This document shows positions 15,201 through 30,200 of a stretch of DNA of 64,000 bases, one piece after another. How positions within the stretch are numbered: position 1 is the first letter of the stretch; every line of letters starts with the position of its first letter. The notes under the pieces are model-generated. The model searched no databases. It was given only the letters and a program-made list of their open reading frames with translations, and was not told the origin of the DNA. The position numbers and the translations under genes were made by a program. The DNA is from Hemicentrotus pulcherrimus (taxonomy: Eukaryota; Echinodermata; Echinoidea; Camarodonta; Strongylocentrotidae). Where the stretch lies: the NCBI GenBank assembly GCA_003118195.1, contig BEXV01000001.1:417955-481954 (forward strand), written 5' to 3'.

Positions 15201-18200
15201 TTTTATTATTGTTTTCAGGGGAGCCCAACGATGCTTATACCGGTGAAGATTACGTTGAGATCCTATGTGCTAATGGAAAATGGAATGACCTGCATGGAGA
15301 TACATCAATACGTTACTCCTGCAAGAGAAACAGTACGTGATTTTTTAAAAAACACATCTAATACAATCATCTTCGTTGGCTATCTCCATGTATATGTTAT
15401 TGTTACTTCTCCGTTTACCAAATGTGTTGCTTGGTTTAGGGTCAAACATTTTGAGGTTGCCAATGGAAACTTCGTTCTCAAAACTTTCACGTCGTTTGTA
15501 TTGTTTGATGTAGCATTTCATAACAAAACACAAATAGCTGGTTACGATAACTTTATCACGGTTATCATTCATAAGTTATCAGTTTTGAATTAACACTAAG
15601 TAACTAATTTAAGATTAAGTATTTTATTAAGGTTGCCGATTAAATGACAAGATCACCGTCATTTCCATTATGTTCCTATTTATTTTAATATTTTAAGAGC
15701 ATCGTCTTCACTGACTAGGCCCCCCCCCCTCCACCCCCACGCCATGCACAGGCCAAGAAGTGATGTATGGCATAGTAGACATTGTGACGTCATTTTACTT
15801 ATTACATTACATCCAGGTTTCATTACGAATCAGTTCAAAGTGTTCCCCAACAGCCGCTTGGACACGCCGAACTCGATCACCTTCTCCAACGTATGGCCGG
15901 AGGAATGTGCTGCTAGCTGCTACAGTGCTGGTGGAGAAGACTGCAGGTCTTTTAATTACTACCGCAAGACACGGGAATGTTCGCTGCTATCTATCGATCA
16001 GTACTCAGGCTCCGCAGATCTGGTGCCAGAGAATGAAGATCCTTACGATTACTATGAACGAGGTAGGTCTGTCGAGTATTCATAGCGAAGATCCTGGTTT
16101 ATATGAAATAATTCATCTGCTGAAAGCCAGAAGGGAGTTAACACTGTGCCAAATGATATGAGTGAATGACATTCTGACTGTCGAAAGTCGTTCAGATATG
16201 ATGCGGCAGTAAAACAATAATACTGCCACGGACTTATTTTTATGTCAACTGCGCGTAACAAAAGGTCCTGCGTCGTTATCCGGCGTCATATCTGAACAAG
16301 ACCATATTGATGCTCGATGAAAAGCAAGTCATGTATATTATAAAGTTAACATTAAATTAATAATTGGAATAAGCTGCCACTTAGTATTCGTAATTTAACT
16401 GCCCTTCATGACTTGCTCTAAAGACCCAAAGTTGCTCTAAAAACCCATCTCTTTCAAAACAGTGCTATTTAATGATGTCAATGTAGCGTAATAATTTGTG
16501 TAGTTTTAGTTTAGTTTATTTTAGTTAAGAAAGTTATATTTTTGTGATGGTAATATATACAGCGCCATGAGCGTCAGAGCCGGGCGGATACCGGCGCTAT
16601 ATAAATATCCATATTATTATTATACTACGAGTCCTTTTAGATACTGAGCATGTAAAATTCCGGCTCCAATTTCTTTTCCAAAGGAAAAAACTATGCTCAC
16701 CCGCAGATATTTAATTTATGAAGAATTTGTCAAAATATAAAAATCTAATCTCTTGAAGCGATTGACGAAAACTGATAGAACCAAAATCCAAATGGGCATG
16801 CTCAGTTGTAATTCACGGACTTTAACATCAGGTAAGAGAAATATCATTTTATTGCACAAAACATGACCCCACCCTACGGCTTCCAAATTATTCAATGAGT
16901 TTCATCAGTAGGCATCTTCCTTCATGAACTTCCATTTTAAGTATAATTTTTAGTAGACTGATTGTTTAAGAGTATTGCATCATGCATTTTTACTTTTACA
17001 CTGAATTTGTCATCCATTATTATAAGCATTTCCTTATCAATTATTCAGACTTCACAGCTCCAGCCATCCAAGTGCCAACAACCATCGGTCCCTCGTATGG
17101 GTGTGGTAAGGGCGAGACTGGCTACCGCAGCTACTGCTATACCTTGGTCACTTCAGTGTCAACCTTCGATGGCATGCAGAGTATATGTGAACTCCGCAGC
17201 GCTAACCTGGTCTCCATCGCTGATGCTAGCGAAATGAACTTTGTCATTAGCTTGATGCAGACTGGTAAGAAAAAAATAAAACGAAAAAAAAAGAATCTTG
17301 CTAAGATGTTCAGGAGATGTTAAAGATAAGGCTTGAGTTCTTGTCACTACATTGGTGGAGAATCAATCAAAAAGGTTGATTACGGAACACATAAGAAAAT
17401 ATGAAATCAGCGACTGTCAAGATTGGAAATGATCAAAATAAAAATAAAGTGACCCAACCTTGCTGTAAATAATAATAATATTTAATGTTTATATAGTGCT
17501 TAATACAAATGTCTCTAAGCCCTTTACAAATATACTATTGTGGCAAGTAAGTTTGATATTTTGTTTATTATTTTGAAGAGCAATCCTGATCAGGGAAGAT
17601 ATCTAGTTTGATATTTTTTTCAAAGTGACGTACAAAAACTTGAGAAAACTTACAAATTATTCGTCATCTTTACGAAAACTCAAACGTATTTATCCTCGAT
17701 TAGTAGGGCGGATGCTTGCTTGGAAGTATAAGTAAGCAAGACCTGTGCAGACTCCGTCTCCAAATTAAGTGAGTTTAGCTCATATGTGAACAAATCAAAC
17801 AAAAGATCGTGGGTTTGTATTCAAGTTCAACCCAGGCGGATGATTGAAGCCTGCGTTGTTGTATTGATGTGCCCCTCCTCCAGTTTCAGACGCAGGCTTT
17901 GTTACAGTTGAAAACACTCCTCCCCTCGCATAGGATGTTAACTAAAGGCCACATGCAGAGGACAGTCTCCACCTTTGTACGTTAAGAACCCACTGCACTA
18001 TTTGTATAATAGTAGGTCCACCTGCACACCCCATTCAGTTATACCGGGAGCAGAGACTCAGAGCGTGCCAGTGATACAATTCGCTTTTCGCCTCCCAGGC
18101 GGACAAATACTTAATAATAACAATAATAATAATGGTTTTACAACTCTTGTGGATTTATGTATTACCTTTATAATCATTTTGATTATTACGAGTGGAAGAT

Positions 18201-21200
18201 CACCCCTTCCTCCGGAAAACAGAAATGCATTCACAACAACACTCTTCTGATCTGTTTTCGCCATAACAGGCAATACCGCGAGCACTACGATAGGCTCAGC
18301 TTGGTTAGGTCTATCTGACAAGGCAAGTGAGGCGTCGTACGCTTGGAATGATGGTAGTGAGGTCACCTATACAAGCTGGGCCGCAGGACAGCCTCAGAAT
18401 AGTGCCAGTGACGAAGATTGTGTCATCCATGATATCAACGTAAGTTTTGAATCCTTTATGGCTAGCTCTCATAAATGACATAAATGGTATTCTCAAAAAT
18501 ATAAATTTATCAATCCTTAAAGATCTATTGTTGAAGCTTTGGCTTTATGTCGGCACCTACGATCTCCTGCTTGTGTAGCTGTTTCGTATGCGATTTTTGG
18601 GGTTTTTAATTACTTAGATTGATAGGGTCAGCCTCATGAAATTGTTGTGAATGCATGTTATTTGAACCAAGGAAAACAATGAGTTAACCAATCAAACATA
18701 ACTTTATTCCTAGCTGGATGGCTGGCTTGATGAGTCTTGCACAGGAACCCAACATTACGGCGTCTGCAAAACACCTAAAAAAACTACTAATGTTGTAGCA
18801 CCAGTAACTGATGGCTGCCCAACAGTAAGTACAGCCATAGAACATTCTTACATACTTGAATACATACTTCTATGTAATACATAGCAATTAACATAGCACG
18901 AGGGTCATTCTTCACCCACAATGACAAGTTATGACTGTATATCACTGTACACTGAATTAGTGGTTCATATCTAGACTAGATATTCAGATCGTAATGCTTT
19001 AATAGCTCTACCATCTGAATGATGGTATGCTATCACCAGTTTAGTTGCCATTTGCTAGTGTAAATGTTCCTATACGAGTCGGGGCTGGTAGTTCCGAGGC
19101 ACGAGAGCGTTACAAATTATTGACTTCCATAGATTGTGTACACGTGACAACGTCTAAGGACAAGGCTAATTAAGGCCAAGGATCCGAAACCAGACTTGAA
19201 TACAGCACTGTTTCTTATTCATCATGTTTAGTAAAAAAACAGGATCGAAGACTCCGATAAGTTATTGGCTCTAATCACACAATTCGTCCAGGTAGTGTTA
19301 TCTAAGATATGTCTGTTAAAATTAAGTATAGGTAATGCTTACCATGTGTTTTGTTTTAAGGGGTGGATGAAGTACATGTCGTCGTGTTACCAGCTTGTAA
19401 CTAACCAGAAAACTTGGATTGATGCAAACACAGACTGTGTGAATAAAAATGGTAGACTTGCCATCATCAATAACAAGTAAGTCATTCTGTCTATCAACAG
19501 CATATCCTTTTAGCGTATTTGCCCCCGCCGAAGACTGTTTTGTACACGTTTGTATGTTATCACAATGTCAAAGTACATTATGCTTGAAGGAATACAATAT
19601 TCTGGGGAAATTATGGACATTAATTGCATAATCGAGAACCTACTCTTTACATGCGAACGAAGTACCTTAATTAACTTGAAAGGGCCTTGAAATTTTAACC
19701 GTCATGTTTGACAGGTCTCTACTGTCTTCTCCTGCTCCTTTGCGCTCTACTCATTTCCCCATTTATGTACTTGCTCCATCTGTTCACCTTACTTTCCACC
19801 CATCTTCCCTCCCATTCAGCCCCTTCTCAACCTTTCATGATTACAAATAACCATTATGCATTTGCAGACGACATTGAGGCATTTTGTTGAGAGCAATTAT
19901 TAGCTGATTTTCATGTTACCATTTCAGATACGAGCAGGCATATTTGGCTTCAGTAATGGGCGCCATTTATACTTACTCTTTCGACTACTGGATCGGATTG
20001 AGTGATACAGATATTCCGGGTACTTACCTGTGGGTGGATGGCTCGTATCCGACACTATCCGCTTGGGCACCAAGTCAGCCGGGTAAGCGTCATCGTTAGG
20101 CTCGGTTATGTATGACGCGGTTTGTTGAAACTGTATCAACTGCGTGAAGCAAAGTATGTTACAAACAACATACAGACAAAAACGCAGCGGTTTATACCGC
20201 TGTATACGCCTACCGGGAAACATCGCTATTTAGATTTGTACAGCATGTGCGTTTTAATCTGATAAAATGTTGTATATTTTTAGCATATGGCCTTTTAACT
20301 TGTCTTCAATATGAGCCTTGTGAGCATAAATGATGTTTTATAATAAATCTTCTGAACATGAAATAACACCGAAGTAGGACTAGAGAAAATTATGATGACG
20401 AGTTCAGTTTTTTAATCTCTTTATTTAATAAAGAATAAAGAATAAAGAATTCATGATCATCATCATGAATTCAAATGTATCAATGGTTTTAAAAAGTATG
20501 GCGGTTTGACATAAAATGATATCAAACACCAGAAAAACAGTAAAGTACTACAACAGATGCATACATACGATTGTTTTAATATATCTCAAAACCCAATGAA
20601 ATATTGCTTAATGCGCTTTAAATGATGAACTAATGCTCACCAGACATTAGACCAAAATTAGAGTTTAGATTGAGGCAAGCACCGGGTTTGATGTTATGAT
20701 AGTATTGCATGACAAAACCAAAATTATATGATCATAAAACGTTTTGTGATTCATATTTTTGTGACTCAACCTATTTTCTTTATATTGAAATATATTGATC
20801 TCTCTCTCTCTCAACCAGACAACTATTTGGGTGACTGCGTGGCTTTGATAAGTGCTGCGGATGGGGTTGGTAGCAACGTAGCAGGTCTATGGTTTGATGA
20901 GAGATGTTATAAAGAACATAACTACATCTGTGAGAGGCCAGTTGAGGGTACTACCGACACCCCTTACACCCAAGTTCCAGTCACCGTTCCATCTAATGCA
21001 GGGTGCACCGATGAGAACGCCATAGGTTACGGTTCAAATTGTTTTATCGTAAGTTCTGCTTATTTCTTCAAGTCCTGTTTACATTATGTCGTGATTGTAT
21101 TTTGAACTAAATAAGTGGCAAAATGGGGATGAAAAAACAGCTTTTTACTGAGCATTAATAAGACTTTATCATGCCACTCTGTACAGGAGCCTAACATTGT

Positions 21201-24200
21201 ACAAGCCTTAGGCTTCTCAATGTTTACATTATTCTTTGTTTTTTATTTTATACATATTTCCCCCGAAACAAAACGCCCTCTCAAATATACGGATTCTTAC
21301 GATTTGGCCATTATTACGAGCTATTTACGGTTAATTAAGGATTATTACGAGTTAATACTATGTATTTACAGCACTAAAACTCCACGATTTGTTACGATTT
21401 GTCACTGATAACTACAAGAAACTGATATTTTTTGAGCTTTTTACGGATTGATCGGAGCATATAATGGAATGTTACTATTCATCGAAGCTTTTTCTTGTTA
21501 GTTACGACCTGTTAACGTGTTTTAATGAAGGTTTTACGAGTTAGTTACGAGTATTTACGAGTCCTTATGATGTTGCAGCTTTTACACCTTTCACCAAATC
21601 GTAAAAAATGCGTAAGAATACGTAAAGTATACGTATCTATTCGTAAAGTACTCGTAACTACAGATAACGTGCTCGTAATAACTCGTACAAATCCATAAAG
21701 CCATCGTAACACAACCCAAATGAAATCTTAAACAACACGTAACACTCGTAATAATCCGCAAACAAATCGTTAGTTTACGGATTCTTGCGAGCAGTTAACG
21801 GAGGGTTACGTGTTGTTGCGAGAAAAAAAAATCCGTGTATGTAAAGTAGATTAGTAAAGTACATTATACCTAATTTAAGTTATCAATACTTATTTTTATG
21901 TTATTTTTCAGTTTGAATGAATATAATTTGCTTTTATTTAAATGTGAAACAAATAAACTTCAAACTTCTAGCCATTTGAAAGGGGTCCCGTGGAGCAGAT
22001 CACTTGGGACCAGGCTAGAACATATTGCCAAAAAATGGGAGGTGACTTGGCCAGTTTCCAAACCAAAGAAGAGGAAGCCTACATAGTGAGCAGTTACACG
22101 CCGACGTAAGCCATTTATAATATTTCTTGTTTAATAACGAATTGGTCAAGCGATTAAAAAATATTTCTACTATAGAAGAACGACCCTTTGATTATCTATC
22201 ATGTTTGTGACGTCAGAAAAATGTCTAACTATTTTCCCGCTCACATGTAGCAAAGTGATTAAAGCAATCAGTACTCATTACAAGGGTCATGTTTGAGTTG
22301 GTACGCTCAGTCATTCCTAGAACAAATATTATACATTTAAAGGAAAAAAGGCAGGAACTCAAAGATTTTTAAAAAGTTATAATCCTTACTCTCAGGACCC
22401 ACACATTTCCTAACAATCCACAAGATATACAACTACATGTATATAACATCATTCAACTCTTCAACATGGATTGTTTTTCTATGGTTTACTTATATCAACC
22501 ATGTTTCAAGATAAAAAAAAAAAAATGATCTATTGTCTATTTGGAGGTTTAATTTTACCATGTATTAATAAATTTAAGAAAAGATATTACAAATGGAAAA
22601 AAAATCATGAGAAGTTAATCTATTCCTTAACAGTTACAACGCGAAAAAGAATCATAATCACTTGTAAGTGAGTAAAATATATGATAAACGATTAGATGAA
22701 TGATTAACGTTTATGATCTGCAGAGATCCTGATACAGCCAGCTATGGATTCTGGATAGGACTCAACGACAAATCACTAGACGGAGGTAAGTAAAGATAGG
22801 CTGAGACCAATAGCCTATCAGACTGACACCCCATGAGTACGGCAGCTCACGAGACCGACGTCCCACGAGACCGACAGCCTACGAGACCAACACCTCACGA
22901 GACCAACACCTTACGAGACCGGCAGCTCACGAGACCAACACCTCACGAGACCAACACCTCACGAGACCGGCAGCTCACGAGACCAACACCTCACGAGACC
23001 GGCAGCTCACGAGACCAATACCTTACGAGACCGGCAACTCACGAGACCGGCAGCTCACGAGACCAATACCTCACGAGACCGGCAGCTCACGAGACCAATA
23101 CCTCACGAGACCAACACCTCACGAGACCAACACCTCACGAGACCAACACCTCATGAGACCGGCAGCTCACGAGACCAACAGCTCACGAGACCAACACCTC
23201 ACGAGACCAACACCTCATGAGACCGGCAGCTCACGAGACTAATACCTCACGAGACCAACACCTCATGAGACCAACACCTCATGAGACCGGCAGCTCACGA
23301 GACCAACACCTCACGAGACCAACACCTCATGAGACCAACACCTCATGAGACCGGCAGCTCACGAGACCAACACCTCATGAGACCGGCAGCTCACGAGACC
23401 AACACCTCACGAGACCGGCAGCTCACGAGACCAATACCTCACGAGACCGACACCTCACGAGACCAACACCTCATGAGACCGGCAGCTCACGAGACCAATA
23501 CCTCACGAGACCAACACCTCATGAGACCGACACCTCACGAGACCAACACCTCACGAGACCAACACCTCATGAGACCAACACCTCATTAGACCGGCAGCTC
23601 ACGAGACCAATACCTCATGAGACCGGTCGATCACTAGACCAACACCTCATGAGACCAGCAGCTCACGAGACCATCACATCATGAGCCCGGCAGCTCATGA
23701 GACCGACAGCTCATGAGACCGGCAGCTCATGAGACCGGCAGCTCACGAGACCGACACCCCATGAGATGATAGCCTACGGACCGATAAGCCACGAGACCGA
23801 CATCCCAGCAGACAGACACGCCATGAGACCGACAGGGGGAGGGGTTTACTTTCAATTTACTGATTGCTGCATAATGTAGAATGAGAAGTTTTGAGGGGAT
23901 ATTTTATTGAAATTAAAGAGGGATAAGAAAGTGTGTGTGGGATAGATATAGAGAGGGAGGGAGGGGGTAGGGGGTAGGGGAATAAGATATTAAGAAAGAT
24001 ATGGCGAGGAGAATATTTGCCCCTTTTAATACCTTTCTTTCTTTTATTTCTATTTTTTGAATATGCTTATTTAGGTTCCTTACTTTACGATATGCTTTAA
24101 TTGCCTCGTACTTGTAAGGTATTGTTTAACAACGCCTAATCTGAGATGCATGGAATTCCTGACTGACTTAAAGGTTTATAATTATAATTGCAGCATGAAC

Positions 24201-27200
24201 TAATTCCAGGATTTTATTTAGAATTTGAGACAATAATACCCAATCCCTTTAATCAAATTTCCCTTCTATCATATTTTAGGTTACATTTGGAGTGATGGTA
24301 AGGCTGTAACATACGTCAACTGGGGAACCGGTGAGCCTAATGATTTTGATGGAACCGAGAACTGTGTCGAGATGTTTTTCAGTGGACGAGGATGGAACGA
24401 TCACGTATGCACTTCCACCAGAAGCTTTCTCTGCAAAGTACCGAAACGTGAGCATAAAACACTCAGTCTTTGAAACGAAATTATATATTATTATTTTCAA
24501 TTATGGCCACATTTTGATATTGAATAAAAAGATCGAATAGAATATAGGGACTTGACTTGAATTTACTTCAAGTTTTTTTAGGAGAGAGGCCCATATTTTA
24601 TTTGAATAGTTTTGTGGAATTTCTACACACTATCTTTGGTATTGTTAAAGAGTGGATCAAACTAGTTATTTATGTGATTTAAAATGATAAATCTATTTCA
24701 AAGGGCCATGTCGGTTTTAAAATGTTCAAAGGTTAATACAGAGATTGTTCAGTAATTTGGCCTGGAAATGAACCATCTTTTTTAGAGGGGTTATGTAGGA
24801 TGTAGGACTCTGTGAGGTCTTAAGGATATTTATCTTTTGGTATCCTGATCATAACAAACGTCTCTTTTTGAATTCTTTTTACTTTACAGAAATCAAAGAG
24901 CCCACTACAATTCCACCAAGTAAGTTTGGATTTTTCCTTCTTATTTCTGCATACAAATTGCATTAGATTAAAAGAGATTAAGTTACAGACTATTATTAAG
25001 AACGAATGTCTAATACATACAGCACATCTGAAGAAAATGTTCAGTTTGAGGCTCCATAGTAAATCGCATAACTCTGGGTGTAATTTTTGATTTAATAATC
25101 TGTCAACGATTATTACACATTTTAGCTCATTTTCAATATCAGACTTCCAATCTCACACTTGTAGGCAGCTTGGAGAATCTGAGGAACATTTTTGTTGTTT
25201 ACTTGTAAAATTTCCTTACCCCTAAGCCAAATGATAAGTTGCCGCCTCTGAGTTGAATCCTAACAGCGGAAATTACTTCAGTGAAAGATAATTAATGTAA
25301 CCCACACCAAAAGGGGAAACGAGGACTTAAAATCTAGAGCTTGTTTTACGGTAACTTCTTATTTCATGAAATGAGACTGTAATATGGAGGATACTGTAAT
25401 ATGGAGGATACTGTAATATGGAGGATACTGTAATATAAAGGATACTTTAATATGGAGGATACTGAAAGTGAAAGTGTTTGCAATTACCATGCTTTCATTG
25501 TGACTCAAATTCATGTAAGGAGTATGTATGATTGACAGATAGGAATGCTTTTCAGAGATCGATTATCAAGATTTATTTTGTATTGTAATTATCATTGATA
25601 AAAGTAGTAATTGTTAGTAAGCACTAAAGTAGTATTAGTAGTATTAGTAGTAGTAGTAGTAGTAGTAGTAGTATCAGTAGTAGCAGTAGTAGTATTTGGA
25701 TAGTAAGGTTGTCATTATCATCATCCTTGTCATATCCCATTGCCGTTATTACTACATGTATCACAATATTAGCATCATTATAACCAGCCCATATTACAAC
25801 AATTATATATATCCAAGTAATTCAAACACCGTTTTTTTTAAACGCTAATCTTTGTCATCATTGTTGTACAGTCGGGACGTGCCCTACCGACTCCGACTGG
25901 CAGTATTTCCCGCCATATTGCTATTACTTCAGTGACGTTGCTGGGTCAAACGATAGACTAAGCTGGACAATGGCTGAAGATTTCTGCAACCAAAAGGGAG
26001 GTCACTTGACATCAATCACAAGCAGCACAGAGAACAAGGTTCTCATTGCAATGGTATGTATACAAATCAAATCAAATCACATCTATTGAAATAAAATCTA
26101 CGACTTGATATACAAGTGCTGTAATGAATAAATTCAAAACACAGGTAGCTAATTAATAATTGAAAGTTAATGAAGTAACTTTGTATACATAACATACTAG
26201 ATTAATGAATATGCAATATTTGGGACTACCATCAATGTGCTAGTAATAACAAAGAGAAATCAACTGAGTTTCAAATCAATGTTTAAAAAAAAACATGTAC
26301 AGTATGAGTCGTGGTGTAACCATTTTGTCACAGGTGGGAGGGGAGGAGAGAAGGGCAGCTCAAGCGAATATGCCATTATTAAGTACGAATCTGGGGCTCA
26401 TGTTTGTTGACAGATTCCAACCAAATATCTAAAAAAATAAGCCCGTAAGCTTTTGGCTTCGCTCACTTTAAATTCTATCTACTAAATCGACTGAATTTAC
26501 AAAGCTCAGAGCGGGTGATCTAAAAAAAACAAGATAATTATTAAAAAAAAAGGATCCACACTGTTGCTTTATGATGTTAGCGATGTAAGGTAGTAACTTA
26601 TAAGAATGTGAACGATATCCACAGGTATACTGTAGGCCTATATGTAATATGAAAATAACTTATCTTACTAAGCATATTTCTTTCTCTTGCACAGGCTCCA
26701 ATAATTGGTGTGAACTACTGGATTGGTCTTCGTCAAGAAACTGCTACAGGAAGTTTCATGTAAACAGAAAAACTTCTTTTTTATATACAAGTTCAAGTTC
26801 AAGTTCAATTTGATTGATCATGCACAGTTACAAGGCATACAATTCGTTTTACGGCTGTTTCTTGAATGTATAATAACATCAATTAACAAACATGATTTCC
26901 TTAGTACACAATCAATGTCATTCTTATATAAAAATGCATGTTGATTGCTCAAAATCTGATTTATGAAAAGTGATTTTAGTAATTAGTTACATTGCATCAT
27001 ATCAAACTTGAATACAATGAAATGTGCAAGTCATTGCTCCTTAACGATAGACTTGCTCAAAACTATTCATGTATACGTATATGTTATTCTTATATGTAGT
27101 TTGTTCGTGTTAAAGAAACACGAAGCAATCGACCAATTTATGGTTATTTCGTCATATATTTTTTAACAAGATTAAAGAACATGAAACTAAGAGAAAGATT

Positions 27201-30200
27201 TCACATATTGGTATTAATTTGACCAAACGTTTCGATGACTAATTAAAACAATCAATGTCAATGTTGAAATGCTTTTAATGATAGATGGTCAGACGGCTCT
27301 TCATATACTTACGAGAACTGGGACAGAGGAGAGCCTAACAATCACAATGGGGAAGAATTGTGCGGAGAAATATATCGCTATAATGGTAAGAGGAGATTTA
27401 ATTATAAAGTATAACTTTTTTAAACAATGAATATAGATGTAAGAAATATAATCTGCCGTCTAAAAGTCATGTTTCTTCATATTTTGGAACCGTTCTTTTC
27501 ATTGTGGAAAAAAGACAGCTGCATGGGGTATGTAACTAAAGATGGAAGAATAGCTTGGCAAACACTATTATGCAGGAAGAACTATTAGGAGAACATAGAA
27601 GGGCAGAGCAATTAACATATTGACTTATAACATCAAGCAATTAAAATAGCAATTAAGGTTAGATCGTAGCCGGTATGCAAACAAGTGAAAGAGTCGTTTC
27701 GTTTATAAATACATAATAATGTTCTCTTCTTTCTATCTCTTCATCTATAGTTCTTTCGTTCTTCTTTTTTTTGTTCTCTCTATATCCTGTCCCTTCTTGT
27801 CTCCTTCCCCTCATAAGCTCTTCTTTAGAATTCTCTCTTTCTTTTTTTGACATTACCCCCTAAGTCTCTCCCTTCTTGAAGGTCTATCAACGAAATAAAC
27901 AATCCCTTGAATGATTGATAGAATGTATAATGGATGTATCTACCTTAAAATGCACTGAATGGTACTCAAATAAGAAAAGGTTAATCAAGTAGTAGCCTTA
28001 TATCTATCTGATGGGTAATTAATATCAATAAACAATAACATTTTGTCAAAACTGTTGCATTGATAAGGTGCTATTGGTGAGTTGCTGTGGCTGATGACTA
28101 TGCATACAAGGAGAGGAATGAGCATTGATGATAAAACGAAAGAGACAGGGAAATGAAATATAATCTGGAGAGGGAAGAGAACGAGAAAGAAGAGGAGAGG
28201 GGGATAGAACACGCTCGTCCTGTACTACATGGTCGCTCTTCTTATTCTGTCGTGTTCACATCTTAAATGTATTAATAAACACTGCAAATCTTGTCCAGGT
28301 CTGCAGGAAAATGGCGTATGGAATGATGCAGCGTGTGGGGTCAATACCCCGTTCATTTGCAAGAGGATGGAAGATTCTGTTAACCCAGTCACAAATGCAC
28401 CAACCGAAACCCCTACCGGTGGATGTAGTGATGACTATTTCAAATACTTTAATAGGTAAGGCAAAGGCGATCTCAAAAATTTTTGAGAAATAAACTGCAA
28501 TACCCTAATGTATGTCTCAATGAAATCATGTTCGGGTTATGAGTTGTATCTGTAAGTAATATATGATACTGTTATTCTTTTCAACAACAAAAATCTAACG
28601 AACGAAACACTACAATATCTATATAACAATATAATTCACGTTTATGTAATACTAGCCTACTCTGAGAGTATGGAACATTACCGTCAAAAAAGCAACCAAA
28701 AAAAAAAAAACATTTAGCGAAGGGTAACTCTCCCCCATTCCTTTGACTAAACTTCCGATATATACTCTCTATTGAATCGACAGGTGTTACAGGATGGGAG
28801 GTTATGAAGAGACCGATCGATACAGCTGGCATGATGCTAGAACCTTGTGACAGGGTGAAGGAGGAAATCTAGTCGGTATCCATAGCCAACAAGTTCAGTG
28901 TAAGTTGTGTTATACCTCGGCCACAACCCGAAATCGATCCTAAACCTATTCTTAACCAGCCGATTACTAAACCATTAGGGGTATTATAAATTATTTTCGG
29001 TCTGTTTTCAGTCTGATATCGGTCTCGGCGGTGTGTCCGGGGTTTAAGTATTAATTCTCAGTCCCCCTGCCAACAGGCCAAACCGAATCCAGATTGTCTC
29101 CTAACCAACTTTTTTTGTTTTAATAATTATTTTAAAAACAAAATCGGCCTCGCTATAGCGTGACTGAGTTATAGCCCGTGTCCGAATTATATAGCTCGGT
29201 GCATGAATAGAATAAAGAGAATTTAATGTAGGGTCTATAATTTTTTCTTAATTTTTTTTTCTTCATAATTAACGCATTTGGTAAGGCGGCAAATTTACCG
29301 GATTCACTGGGGGAAAATAACTATATGCATGGAATGATTCAATGTTTTAAGGAGTAATTATGAAAAGTTAAAGCTATTAGTACTTACTTTTGTAACGTAT
29401 GTCTTTGCCATTATGGCTCTTAGATCATAATCATCAGTACATTTGTTTAAGTTTGATATTTAGCAAGATGGTGAACGGAGAGTATAACAAATCACTAAAA
29501 ATTGCGTAAGATAGAGAATATCTCAATTAAATTTCTTGTTCAAATTTGTTATTTAAAAAAGGAAATGCTATGAAATTGTGAATAAGATGCAATAGGCGAT
29601 TTCGTCTTATACTTTCTTACAGTGAGTTTGGAGCTATCCATCTTTGTTTATTTGTTAATGAGCATAATAGGTATGATGGGGTTACCAAAGTTCGCGGAGA
29701 TTTTTTGAAAATATTAGGAAATGTGATATTCGATCCATGATGTCTTATCTTCTACACAAATTTATTGAGTTCAATTGTTAACAAATGGACGGCAGGTTTT
29801 TGACTACAAATTGGTGCAAATAAAAATGTTATCGACGAAGAATTCTGGAGATTTCGCGATTTAAAACTTGGATGTCGAATTGGCATGCGCTGCAATTGAC
29901 GAAAAAGTAATTAATGACTTATGAATTAATTGCATAATTTGCACGGAAAAAAATATCACTAAATTAGTTGGTATTAATTTTTACTCACAATTTTGATGAC
30001 ATCTCCTCTCGATATTAAAATTCTTAGACCTCTGTTGGTAACTTCAAAAGACCGCAAAATTTGCCAATATTTCGTCAATATTTTCACAATTTCACACCAA
30101 ATCTATAAAAATTTCATCTTCAGGTTATTTTAGATTACTTTTTCCATTAGTGGTAGCGGATTTGTATATATTTTTTATAGATAATGAACTAGGGTCACGC

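Noticed and set aside
22833..23589. Long plus-strand open frames of repeated [13 protein letters not shown] peptides
   Set aside because: Produced by the 16-bp minisatellite, which is open in every frame; no start context, splice or codon signal.
22800..23835. Possible CRISPR-like array
   Set aside because: Units are contiguous 16-mers without unique spacers, in an intron of a eukaryotic gene.
28848..28850. TGA recoded as selenocysteine at a Cys position
   Set aside because: Tempting because Sec can replace Cys, but the residue is a structural disulfide Cys in an extracellular lectin, no SECIS-like structure was noted after the stop at 36114, and a TAA occurs one domain later.
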